A DNA stretch of 64,000 nucleotides from Lumbricus rubellus (taxonomy: Eukaryota > Annelida > Clitellata > Crassiclitellata > Lumbricidae): assembly GCA_945859605.1 (NCBI GenBank), contig OX243819.1:2638754-2702753 (forward strand), given 5' to 3'. Shown one piece after another: positions 44,511-54,443 of the stretch. Every line of letters starts with the position of its first letter. Position 1 is the stretch's first letter. The position numbers and the translations under genes were made by a program. The notes under the pieces are model-generated. The model did no database searches, was not told where the DNA came from, and saw only the letters and a list, made by a program, of their open reading frames with translations.

Positions 44511-46157
44511 TCTATTCTATTCTATTCTATTCTATTCTATTTTTGGATTTATAAAGCGCCTCTCACAGCACAAACTAATCAGAGGCGCTCCCAGTGCGAA
44601 GAACTCCTGGAAAAAGAAAAGTCTTGAGACATCTGGCAGAAAAAGTAAAGCCTCCAGATAAAATTTGAGCACGAATAATAGTAGGAAGGCCATTCCACAG
44701 TAAAGGGCAGACAGAGGCAAAGGCGCGGTGTTGGGCTGTGGCAGTCCGAGATCGTGGAACAAGAAGATCATGACGATCTAAAGAGCGGAGAGGACGACCA
44801 ACGGTAGCTGAGAAAGGCTTCCTAATGAGATCACAAAGGTAGCGAGGCGCTAGACCCAAAAACATCTTATAGGTGAGAAAAAGAATTTTATATTGAATCC
44901 GGGCAGTCAGAGGAAGCCAGTGAAGGTGTTCAGTCATGAAAGCCGAAATGTGAGAGAAACGAGGGAGGCGAGCAATCAAGCGAGCAGATGCATTAAGTAC
45001 CGATTGGAGAGGAGCAAGGCGGAGTTTAGGTAGCCCAATGAGTAATGAGTTACAGTAGTCAATGCGGGAACAGATGAAGGCGTGGACCATAGATGAAAAA
45101 ATCGACGAAGAGAGAGATCGCCGAATGGCACGTAAACGACGTAGATGATAGAAGCTGGACCGAGAAATATTAGCAATATGTGTAGAGAAGGAAAGAGTAT
45201 TGTCAATAGTAACACCAAGGTCACGGACATTTGCCACGAAAGTAAATTGAGGAAAGTGCTTGGCAAGTAAAACGTAATCAAGCTTATTAAGCTGTTGACG
45301 AGTGCCCAACCAGATCAACTGAGTCTTGAAAGAGTTAAGCGACAGACGATTTGAGGACATCCAAGAATTGAGATCAGCAGAAAGAGATTCAATAGACTGA
45401 CAGAGAGCAAGTTGTTGGTAAGAGGAGCCATGAACAAAAGTTTGAACATCATCAGCATAAAGGTGACCAGAGGCTGAGTGCTTAGCAAAGAGAAGAGGAA
45501 TATCAGCTGTAAACAAGATATAAAGAAGTGGACCCAGTACGGATCCTTGAGGAACTCCAAATTTAACAGGAACCCATGAGGTGCGAGAATCATCTAGTAT
45601 AACCATTTGGGTACGATCAGTAAGATATGAACGAAACCAAAGAAGAGGAAGACCGCTAAGACCAAAAGAAGTTTCAAGACGATGTAGTAGAATATCATGG
45701 TCTACCATATCAAATGCTGAAGATGCATCAAAAAGAGCCAGAAGAGTAATCTGTGATTTATCCATAGCAGAATAGATGTCAGAAAGAAGAGAAAGAAGAG
45801 CAGTTTCAGTCGAGTGGTGAGCTCTAAAACCAGATTGTCGGGGAGGTAGAAGGCCCGATTGCTCAAGATAAGGGAGCAGTTGCAAAGAAACAAGACGCTC
45901 TAAAGTCTTAGAGAGAAAGGAAAGATTTGCAATAGGGCGATAATTTTGGCACAAGCTAGGATCCAGGTTTGGCTTCTTGAGAGAGGGAAACACAAGAGCA
46001 CGTTTCTCAGATGCTGGGAGGTGACCTTCTGAAAGAGACCTATTAAATAAGTACAATAGGAAGGGTACAATGTCATCAAGAACATCTACAATAACAAACG
46101 GGGGGAGAGGGTCTAGTTCACAAGATTTTAAATTAGATGTAGAGAGCAGATGACGTA
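44511..46157 (-). mobile_element. 5'-truncated L2-like LINE with a 58-bp target duplication
   Basis: Flanked by identical 58-base copies at 44453-44510 and 46158-46215. The 3' end (GGCGCTTTATAAATCC) is followed by a TAGAA repeat tail at 44511-44540. Perfect flanks and an unbroken frame indicate a young insertion. Confidence 0.85.
44575..46157 (-). CDS. LINE reverse transcriptase (5'-truncated)
   Basis: About 527 residues from the LINE start at 46157 to the stop. RT motifs in order: PVSLL-type region read as YRPIANLSFLSKTLERLV, LLALFDASSAFDMVDHDILL (motif A), FGVPQGSVLGPLLYILFTAD (motif B) and GHLYADDVQTFVH (YADD, motif C), then the post-RT tail HLRRLRAIRRSLSSSIFSSM and RSRTATAQHRAF. Endonuclease and ORF1 are missing because of 5' truncation. 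The RT core appears intact. L2/CR1 group by motif pattern. Confidence 0.8.
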
Positions 46158-46337
46158 GTCGATCCCCTGTCATGCAACGCATGATTATTATGTTTCGTAA
46201 GCTTACTATTTAGATGAGACCATTGCTTAGTTTTCTCGTATATTCCGGGAACAGTAAGCTTACTGATCTCCCGCATGCATTCTTGCTATTGCTTTGACGC
46301 CAACGATGATGGTGAAGAAGGAGATGGTGAAGATGTT

Positions 46338-46425
46338 GGTGGCAGGTAGTGGTGGTGGTGGTGGTGATGATGACGATGATGATGATTATTATTATTATTA
46401 TGATGGTGGTGATGATGACGGTAGT
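46338..46425. repeat. GGT/GAT trinucleotide repeat
   Basis: Imperfect GGT, GAT and TAT triplet runs. The polyaspartate frame across it is an artefact of the repeat. Confidence 0.85.
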
Positions 46426-46634
46426 GCTGGTGATGGACAACGAATGAATTCCTCATTTACACCACCTTCAATGGTCAAAACAATGTGCAGAGCCAAAGAA
46501 GACAAAAGCTTGAGTTGGTGATCAGTTTTTGCTCGCGAGACATGGAGATCATTCGAGAGTAGTATCAGAAGAGAGGAGGCTGAATTCGTAGGTCGATTAA
46601 ATCACGTAGATAATTGGTGGTAGTAGTAGCATTG

Positions 46635-47333
46635 CGTCGCCTCAGAGTCATCTTCGCGTATGTCCACTTTTGGGAATTCCGAGAAAAACGAGGTAGAAGT
46701 TTCGAAACTTTGGACGCCAATAAAAGATATTCAGTGCAATTAAACTTCAGGCAATAACCTCATATTAAAGCATCGACATTAATTAAAGGATGTTGCATTA
46801 AAATTAAACTGAAACTTAGAATGGTTTTTGTGAAACTATGGAAAATGTTTCATAAAATGGATTTAAATCAATTGCAAGTCATCCTGACGTGAGAAATTTT
46901 TAAAAAATGAAATAATAAAAGAAAGCAATAAACAATCATTTGCGAGTGTGTTCGTTTAAATTTTCGCAAGTTTAATACCCTTTTTTAATAAAAGAACGTT
47001 TTTAATTCTTTGGACATACGACACTATGATACAACGAAGTGGAATGTCGTATCTCCTTCGTCCAATCAACGACGAGCTTTCACTGGACATACGATAATGC
47101 ACTTTTAACCGTGAATGCGGCACTGGAGATACGACAAAATAAATTGGAGATACGACAAAACAACACTGAAATTGGACATACGACAAATAGTTTTCGTTGA
47201 ATATCTTTAAAACGACTTGTAGTATCTCCTAACGGTTAACAGTGAAGAAAGAGAAACAAATTTTTGCTACAAATCAAGTCCAAACTCGATTTAGAGAAAA
47301 ATGGACATACGCGAAGATGACTCTGAGGCGACG
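46635..47333. mobile_element. TIR element with ATTG target duplication
   Basis: Ends CGTCGCCTCAGAGTCATCTT pair with the right end over about 32 bases (through CGCGTATGTCCA). Flanked by ATTG (46631-46634 and 47334-47337). The interior has scattered copies of GGACATACGAC / GGAGATACGAC in both orientations. No transposase. Confidence 0.75.
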
Positions 47334-47397
47334 ATTGGTTGTTGTAGTAGTAGCGGTAATAATGATAGTATTAATACCCCGGTATTGTAGGCGTGGG

Positions 47398-47669
47398 CAG
47401 GGCCGGATTAAGCAATGTGGGGGCCCTGTTCGGCAATTTTTTTCCGAAAATTTTTCAGGAACATTTTTCACATTTTTCGGGAAATCATACCATTTCATCC
47501 GCGAAAAAAAGTTGATGACCTTTTTTTAGTCATCTGGCGAAATTTATCTGGAAAATAGTCGTTTCGCTGAAATTTGCTCAAAATTTTTTTTATCACATTT
47601 GTGGGGCCCCCTAAAGTGTGAGGGCCCCTGTTTGGCCGCACATGTTGAACATGCCTTAATCCGGCCCTG
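47398..47669. mobile_element. hAT-type MITE (CAGGGCCGGATTAAG ends)
   Basis: Ends CAGGGCCGGATTAAGC and (reverse) CAGGGCCGGATTAAGG, with exact 8-base duplication GGCGTGGG at 47390-47397 and 47670-47677. Carries a GATGAC...GTCATC hairpin at 47514-47534. Confidence 0.85.
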
Positions 47670-47681
47670 GGCGTGGGGAAC

Positions 47682-48178
47682 GGACATTTCCCCCGGACAA
47701 AATCCCCCGGACAAAACCCCCGGACAATCTTCCTGATTTAGCCTAGGACATTAACCCCCGGACATCTCCTCCCGTTGCTGGCAAACTGCAGGTAGGGTTA
47801 ATTTGCTAAAACTTAGGCTAATTATCCAGTTCCATGTGCTGTGTCAACTAATTAGTGTCATACGGGTAAACACCTGTCGCAGTGTCGCTGTCATTCAGGC
47901 GTGAACTTATAACTTGTTAGTGTAATCCAATCACTCCGATATGAAGCTAATTACCTGTTGGTGTAATCTAGGACAGCCTGAATCGTTGTCATCAATCAAT
48001 CCGGCTTCTATTTAGCGAGAATTCTTTTCATCAATCCAACTTGCGTACTTAGGACCGCCGTTTTATAGCACGACAACTTATGCGCAATATTCTACCAAGG
48101 GTTTTGTCCTACCCTGGGAGAGAATAATATTATTGTCCGCGGGTTTTTTGTCCGGGGTTTTGTCCATGGGGGATGTCC
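47682..48178. mobile_element. TIR element with CCCCCGGACAAAA subrepeats
   Basis: The left end GGACATTTCCCCCGGACAAA, then CCCCCGGACAAAA repeated, mirrors the right end GGGGTTTTGTCCATGGGGGA. About 45 bases of imperfect inverted repeat. No target duplication recognised. Confidence 0.6.
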
Positions 48179-48313
48179 TACTGCAACAATCGTAGGCATG
48201 GTAGTATTTGCAGCAGTAGTAGTGGTGCTAATAATTATGCTGAAGCTGACGTTCATATCAACGCATGATGGCCATATAGTTTTTTTTAAATATTATTGTT
48301 TTTGACTGTATAG

Positions 48314-48649
48314 GTCTGACGATAGGAATTCATCCTCCGACAATCGGTGCTCAAACTAATGAGCAGAATGTCGTCCTCGGCTGCAATGTCTACGATATGC
48401 CTGTCAACGCCTCCATCGTTTGGATATACTATCCACCATGGACTTCGAATGGATTTCTCATCTACTCCACTTTCGATGGCATCAGCAGAGACCCAGCCAA
48501 CTTCACGGTTCGCCATTCGACGCTGGGGACTGACACACAATCTCTGGATCTTGTCATCAACACGGCCAAACGGGAACTGGCCACTCGGTATATGTGCAGT
48601 GTCTCGCCCAATCCTGGTTTTGGAATGACCATTCATGTCGTCGTAATAG
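48314..48649 (+). CDS. Immunoglobulin V-like domain exon
   Basis: A 336 bp exon between acceptor CTGTATAG and donor ATAG|GTAACG, phase 1 at both ends, the standard symmetrical Ig exon. Encodes about 112 residues: VVLGCNVYDMPVNASIVWIY (B-strand Cys and C-strand Trp), a middle with FTVRHSTLGTDTQSLDLVIN, and ARYMCSVSPNPGF-type F strand read as TRYMCSVSPNPGFG. The Cys-Trp-Leu-Tyr-x-Cys set is complete. With the upstream signal peptide this is a secreted or surface protein of the Ig superfamily. Further exons were not recognised before 54000; they may be beyond or disrupted. The receptor class is unknown. Confidence 0.75.
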
Positions 48650-48984
48650 GTAACGTACGCCTCATAGGCCTACTTCTTATTTACTCAGATAAAATAGGCA
48701 CGAGAAAGCAGGTTGAAGTAGCGTAAAACATGTAATGAAAATCAGGACATCTTCATTTTTGGACAGAGCATCCACGTCGTCGTTGAGGTGGGGTTTACGG
48801 GTCACATTTTTTACTCAGGTTAAGCTGTAGGTAAATTGAAGTGGCGTGAAGAAAGGAAGTAAAAGCAGGGCAAGCTAAGATTAGACCAAAGGAAGGCAAT
48901 AGGCCTACCTTTAAGATAAATTCATCTCCAACTTTATGGCATCTTGTGGCTGTTTATGAAGTTGATTTACGAACTGCCAATTTT
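48650..48984. other. Sequence after the Ig exon
   Basis: No further Ig or membrane exon was recognised. Confidence 0.4.
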
Positions 48985-50520
48985 TCAATCAATCAATCAA
49001 TCAATCAACTTTATTGAAAACCACCACAAAGTAATACAAGCTCACAGTTTACAAATTTGTGTGCAGGTTGTCAACAGGTAAACCCAAAGGAACATATGGT
49101 TCCGCAAAACAGGGTTCCCTATTTACATCAGTAATTTATCAGTTATTATACATTGATGGTCACCATTATATCTTCATAATCACATTATAAAATGTCAACA
49201 GTTGATTTTTTATTGGGAGCTTAAGGCTCCTCACAAGATGGATAAAAGCATAAGCTTACTAAACACAGACAATTCATGCAGTGCATATATGAACAAGTGC
49301 ATTATGCAAGCGACAATAATATCACTCAAACAAGTGCAGCCAAAAGGTAACATTTGAATTTCCGTTTGAATTGATGAACAGTGGGTATGTGTTTAAGGTC
49401 ATTAGGCAGTGCGTTCCATAGCAGTGGACCATATATTCGAATGCTGTGTTGCCTAACAGTGGTGTGTAGGCTACTCTTTGCTGATGGTAGTTCATGGCAG
49501 AACGCGTATAATGGTCATGCACATCTGAATTTTTACAAAACCAGTAGTCAAAATTAGCAGGTATTTTATTCACTTTAAGTTTATACATAAACAAGCATAC
49601 TTGAAATTTATTTATATACTCGAAAGGTAATATTTTTAGATTATGGAATAGAGATAAAGTGTGAGCTCTATAAGGCACATTACTAATAATTCTCACAACT
49701 CGCTTTTGCAAGGTTGTCAAAATGGTTAGTCGACTTCGGTACGTAGAGGCCCACACAAGATTGCAGTAGGACATGTAAGGGTATATTAAAGTGTAATACA
49801 AATTGACAAGTATATGGCTTGGCAAGACATGCCGGACACGAGAGATGATACCTATATTTTTTGATATTTTCTTGGAGATATAAGTTACATGTTCCTTCCA
49901 TTTTAAATTTTCGTCAATGTGGATGCCCAAAAATTTAGTAGAAGAAACCCTAGTAATACCTTCATCATCTATGTTAATAGTCAAGTCACAGTCTAACTTG
50001 AGTTCAGTTTTTCTTTTAGAATTAAACAATTTAAAATTGGTCTTTTGTAGGTTCAGCGATAACTTGTTGGCCTTGAACCATTCACCAACATGTTTTAGTT
50101 CAACATTAATTGTTTTAATTAGTACATCTATAGACTTGTTTGACATAAAAACATTAGTGTCGTCAGCAAACATAATAAAGTGGAGTAATGATGAGGCATT
50201 CGAAATATCGTTCATGTAGATTAGGAACAGTAGAGGGCCTAGAATAGAACCTTGTGGTACACCACATTTTATGTCAGATATTTGCGAAACATGCCCATTA
50301 AATGAGACACACTGTCTTCTATCTGTTAGATAATCTGTCAGCCAATCGAGACATATGCCCCTTATTCCACAATGCTCCAGTTTTTTTAATAGAATTTTGT
50401 GATTCACCGTGTCGAATGCCTTAGATAAATCAAAAAAGACACCAATAGAAAAATAATTATTATCCCTAGCTTCTGAGATCTTTTTACAAACCAACAATAA
50501 ACAGCTAAAGTTGAGCACTC
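48985..50520 (-). mobile_element. 5'-truncated CR1-type LINE with TCAA tail
   Basis: Minus orientation. The 3' end abuts a short TCAATCAA repeat at 48985-49008, typical of CR1/Crack-like LINEs. The 5' end is near 50520, within the RT. No target duplication was recognised. Confidence 0.7.
49322..50518 (-). CDS. LINE reverse transcriptase (5'-truncated)
   Basis: 398 residues. Motif A GVFFDLSKAFDTVNHKILL, motif B IKCGVPQGSILGPLLFLIYM, motif C FIMFADDTNVFMS (FADD), then thumb-like STKFLGIHIDENLKWKEH and the C-terminal RSAMNYHQQ region. No internal stop. Lacks fingers and endonuclease. CR1/Daphne-like by pattern, different from the L2-type copy at 44575. Confidence 0.75.
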   Translation of the reverse strand: MLNFSCLLLVCKKISEARDNNYFSIGVFFDLSKAFDTVNHKILLKKLEHCGIRGICLDWLTDYLTDRRQCVSFNGHVSQISDIKCGVPQGSILGPLLFLIYMNDISNASSLLHFIMFADDTNVFMSNKSIDVLIKTINVELKHVGEWFKANKLSLNLQKTNFKLFNSKRKTELKLDCDLTINIDDEGITRVSSTKFLGIHIDENLKWKEHVTYISKKISKNIGIISRVRHVLPSHILVNLYYTLIYPYMSYCNLVWASTYRSRLTILTTLQKRVVRIISNVPYRAHTLSLFHNLKILPFEYINKFQVCLFMYKLKVNKIPANFDYWFCKNSDVHDHYTRSAMNYHQQRVAYTPLLGNTAFEYMVHCYGTHCLMTLNTYPLFINSNGNSNVTFWLHLFE

Positions 50521-50922
50521 TAGCGAGAAGTAGGCCTAATAAATTTTGATAGCTATTTGTCTATCTTTTGTGGAATTTATACAACGCCCGTTCAAGATTA
50601 GGCCTACTATATATTTAGCGGCGATCGAGACCCATGCACAGCCAAAGAGGAAGTAGGTCCTCCACAACTGTAGCACCGGCCTCTGTGTATGCCATAACCA
50701 TATATTTTGAACAACTTTATGGTCGTAGGACGGTAGGAATGTTCATCACTAAAATCAATTAGGATCTACACTACAGCCTATAGGCTACAAGAATGGAATT
50801 TCCTTTTACCTACGCCATTAGGCTAGCCGAATTTGGAGAGAGAATATCGCCAAAATTAAGCATTAATTTGCACTTGAAGAATGTTTCTCATGGCTCAAGC
50901 GCAGAAATGCAAGGTTTGTAAA
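50521..50922. other. Intergenic stretch
   Basis: A LINE-tail-like bit (ACAACGCCCGTTCAAG near 50580). Nothing else seen. Confidence 0.35.
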
Positions 50923-52979
50923 CAGTGGCGGCGCCAGGGGGGCTAGAGGGGCTAAGCCCCCCTAATCGTGGCTCAGCCCCCCCAAAGCAAAAGCTGAAAA
51001 TGCCTAAAGCGGCTTACTTCGTAATAAGGAAACTAGACAATGACCAACGGCAACGAAATCAGCTATATTATCATAGTGTAGATGCTTATGCCATTGGCGC
51101 ACCAGGGGAGGGGTTAGGGGACTAAGCCCCTAAATGTGACTCAGCCTTATCCCAAAGCAAAAAGCAATGAATGTCCAGTCATTGTCCATGTTTCGGCTTA
51201 AAAGTTATTATTAATATCTTATTTTCGGAACTCAACTGCGTCGGACGGTCATACATCGACTCACATGTGAGACATCAATTGCGACTGGGCTCGACTCCCG
51301 GACATCGACTCTCTCTGCGACTCAATATTAGCAATTTAGCATGCACACAGTCCTCTTATTTATACCCTAGTTTATAGCCTAGTGGAGCTGCAGGGGAAGA
51401 GGGCTGAGGTCCGAACCGGTCTGGCAAGGGAAAGGAGCAGAGATCCGCGATGGCGGGGCAGGGGGTTGAGGTACCGACCGGTCTGAGGTCCCAACGGGTC
51501 TGGAAGAGGGAAGAGGACTGGAGGGCTTGAACTGGCGGGGGAAGGGTCTGAGATCCGGACCAGTCTGAGCCCGGTCTATCGGGGAGAAGGGGGCTGGAGG
51601 TCCGAGGTGGCGGGAGAAGGGGGCTGAGGTCTGCGCGGGGGGGGGGCAAGTGGACTGAGGTCCGGACCCATGTGAGTCCGGGCTGGTGGTGGAAAGGGGC
51701 TGAGGTTTGGTCCGGTGTGAGTGCGGGTTGGCGGAGTAAAGGGGCTGAGGTTTGGCCCGGTGTGAGTCCGGACTGGCGGAGGAAAGGGGTTGAGGTTTGG
51801 CCCGGTGTGAGTCCGGGCTGGCGGAGGAAAGGGGCTGAGGTTTGGCCCGGTGTGAGTCCGGGCTGGCGGAGGAAAGGGGCTGAGGTTTGGCCCGGTATGC
51901 GTCCGGGCTGGCGGGAGAAGAGTGTTGTGTTCGGGCTGGCGGAGGAAAGGGGCTGAGGCTTGGCCCGGTGTGAGTCGGGGCTGGCGGGAGAAGGAAGGGG
52001 TTGAGATTCAGAAGGACAGCAATTTTCAATTTCGCTACAATAGCGTCGATGCTTATGCTAATAGAATGCGCCGCAGACCGTGATGAGGTTACGTGCACCA
52101 TGTCCGGCCCGCCGGCCTCCTGAGAGGCTACGCCGGTAATCCCACACAACTATATAGGCTTATAGATTGGGAAATGGGGTGTTGATTTAGCAACAGCATT
52201 CATGAGCGGAGTCATTGGGGCCAGAGGACGATCCACGAGACCCCGAAGTTTGTGGTTGTGGACGGAGATGCTGTTCTCCCCAATATTCCAAAAATATCTC
52301 AAAAATGTAATTGTAAATTTATAGAGTGTTATCTACTGTTTATCCATTATGAACAATTTTGCTAGGACGAAAGCAAAACCGGTATACCCTTGCAGTGTGG
52401 AATTCGATAATTTATACAACGTGGAGGAACATTGTTGAACTCATAAACCATTTATTTCAGCAATGAAATAATTATGAGAAATTTGTTGAGATGACAGCTT
52501 AAAATGTTACCATTAAAGTGCTGCATGACATCCAAAAAATTTAAACAATGGCCTACAAGGGGACACTTTTGAAGTCATGACTCATGATCCACAACTTTCA
52601 GCATTGAAATGATGAGTTATTTAGTAGAGAAAATGACAGCCCAAAATGCTATCATTGAAATGTGGAAATTCAAACATTTTTCATGACTTTATCGTTCATA
52701 AACAGTTAGCAAACAAGAGCCTGAAACGTGCTCCTGTCGATTTCAACATCGAAAAACGCGCTGGTTTCTGGGGCTCCGCCCCAGACCCCTCTGCGGGAGC
52801 TTACGACGCTCCCCCAGACCCTCTAGTCGGTATGAGCTTCGTGCATTCAGCACTCGCAGCTTCGGGTCTCCAGCGCATGCAAAAATTACCGCCCGTAAGG
52901 AAAATGTTCTACTTGCGTTCCTGGGAGGAAGAGCTTGGGGTTTCAGCCACCAAACCTAAAATCCTGGCGCTGCCACTGG
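50923..52979. mobile_element. TIR element (CAGTGGCGGCGCCAGG ends) containing a minisatellite
   Basis: Left end CAGTGGCGGCGCCAGGGGGG, right end ...CCTGGCGCTGCCACTG. 2.06 kb. The ends are of the hAT kind, but a clean 8-base duplication is not visible (TTTGTAAA and GTTGTACC are only similar). No transposase frame seen. Confidence 0.5.
51660..51980. repeat. 45-bp GC-rich minisatellite
   Basis: About seven copies of a 45-base unit (GGGCTGGCGGAGGAAAGGGG then CTGAGGTTTGGCCCGGTGTG). Since 45 is divisible by three, it keeps frames open on both strands, which explains the proline-rich and tryptophan-rich frames here. Confidence 0.9.
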
Positions 52980-53110
52980 TTGTACCCGTAAAACCCCGTA
53001 CATATGACATGCCCCTAGGGGTTTTCTATATAGTAGGCCTACCCATATGACAGTATACTTTAAAACTTGTTAGGGTATAGGAGTAGAGGCCCAATAAGGC
53101 GGCTGACTCA

Positions 53111-53228
53111 TTTGACCAGTACAGCCTTGACCTTCGGACAATTTGACCAGTACAGCCTTGACCTTCGTCCATTTGACCAATACAGCCTTAAAAATTGAGT
53201 GCCCGCGCAGTTTGACCAATATAGCCTT
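53111..53228. repeat. Subterminal repeats TTTGACCAGTACAGCCTT
   Basis: Four copies at about 53111, 53142, 53172 and 53211, the last two with one or two changes. Likely within the left inverted repeat of the Polinton. Confidence 0.7.
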
Positions 53229-53286
53229 ACTTTTTCAAATTCATGGAATATCCAGCTCGGCTTAAAGAGAAGATATTCCAATAAAA

Positions 53287-53523
53287 ATGGTTTACCCGAA
53301 TAAAACTAAAACTGAATTACGGAAAATCGCCAGGCAGCTCGGCTTGGTTGGAAATACAACAATACTGCGGAGATCGGAGTTGATTGTTGTAATTGACGTC
53401 CACAACCGCGAATGCTACGACGATGAATGCCCATGCAAGTATCCACGTCCGGATCGTCAACAAGGGCCAGGCGAGACCATCGTCGTTCGTCGTCGGCGCA
53501 ATGGCAACTCACCCCCCGTGTGA
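53287..53523 (+). CDS. SAP-domain-like small protein
   Basis: 78 residues. Residues 7-38 (KTELRKIARQLGLVGNTTIL, then RRSELIVVID) fit a SAP motif, a helix-turn-helix that binds AT-rich DNA. The C-terminal half has CYDDECPCK and a basic RRRR stretch. The start context is AATAAAAATG, like the other genes of this element. Possible role in genome packaging or replication; inferred only. Confidence 0.55.
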   Translation: MVYPNKTKTELRKIARQLGLVGNTTILRRSELIVVIDVHNRECYDDECPCKYPRPDRQQGPGETIVVRRRRNGNSPPV

Positions 53524-53677
53524 TGTTAGTTTGATCGACAACGAGATCATCGTCGTTAATTGTCAATGCAAGGGCGTGAGCGGACTACGATGTAGATACG
53601 GGATTACAATATCGCAAACGATTTTACACCGTTGGTTTATAATCGTCTTTGGATCAATCGAATTATTGCAGCTATAG
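53501..53677 (+). CDS. Possible small Cys-containing protein
   Basis: From the ATG at about 53501, overlapping the end of the SAP gene. MATHPPCDVSLIDNEIIVVN then CQCKGVSGLRCRYG. Four cysteines are suggestive of a metal site, but no family is recognised and the frame could be chance. Confidence 0.25.
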   Translation: MATHPPCDVSLIDNEIIVVNCQCKGVSGLRCRYGITISQTILHRWFIIVFGSIELLQL

Positions 53678-54443
53678 TAGAGGATCAGTTTTTAGGAATA
53701 CCGCGTAAAAAGTGTGACATGCTACAAATTTAATTCGTTGGAACGTTTTTGATTCGATTTCTCGTGATGGAAATTTCCCGCAGTATTGACGATGCGCTAT
53801 TAGGCCCACAGTCTTTTCATTCACTTTCGTTATCGATATCAAACACGGCATAGGCTATTTTTCATAGTCGTCTCTTCATCATCGTAGTCTTCATCATCAC
53901 CATCAACCCGATTTGTCGTCGTCATCTTCAACATCATCACCGCCACCACCACCACCACCATCGTCATCATCATCATAGTCGTTATCATCATCAACATCAT
54001 CATCATCATAGTCGTCTCTTCATCATCGTAGTCATCATCATCATCATCATCAGCCCGATTTGTCGTCGTCATCTCTTCATCATCATCGCCACCACCACCA
54101 CCATCATCATCAACAACATCATCGTCGTTCTCGTTGGTAGGAGAGAGAGACGGTCAAGCTCTGTACAAAATTTCGCAGATCGGTATTCAGTAGAAAATGT
54201 TTCGTGTCACGCCTCAGTCGAATAGATTTCAAAAACGTCCCTGTCACGTTTTATCGAAAAGTGTGACGGGTCCCTCGGTCACACTGTATCTAGTTATAGT
54301 CTGACGTCATAGGACCGCCCTCCCGCCATAGCCACTCACAGTCAAGTGATAGAACGCAATAATGGTGGGATTTACCAGTTTCGATATTAATTATCACAAG
54401 TAGTAGGGAATGTTGGCGTCTGGCGTATTTTGTCAAAATCGTT
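53678..54443. other. Intergenic region with CAT/CGT triplet repeats
   Basis: 53865-54130 is an imperfect CATCAT/CGTCGT/CACCAC triplet repeat. 54200-54290 has inverted CACTTTTCG/CGAAAAGTG-like and GTGTGAC...GTCACAC sequences. No gene. Confidence 0.5.

Noticed and set aside
46294..46521. Aspartate-rich small protein
   Set aside because: Translation of a triplet microsatellite.
51379..52149. 256-codon proline-rich protein
   Set aside because: The frame is kept open by a 45-base minisatellite; both strands are open across it.
53865..54130. CRISPR-like array
   Set aside because: Regular triplet repeats only, no spacer-repeat structure; no CRISPR array was seen anywhere.
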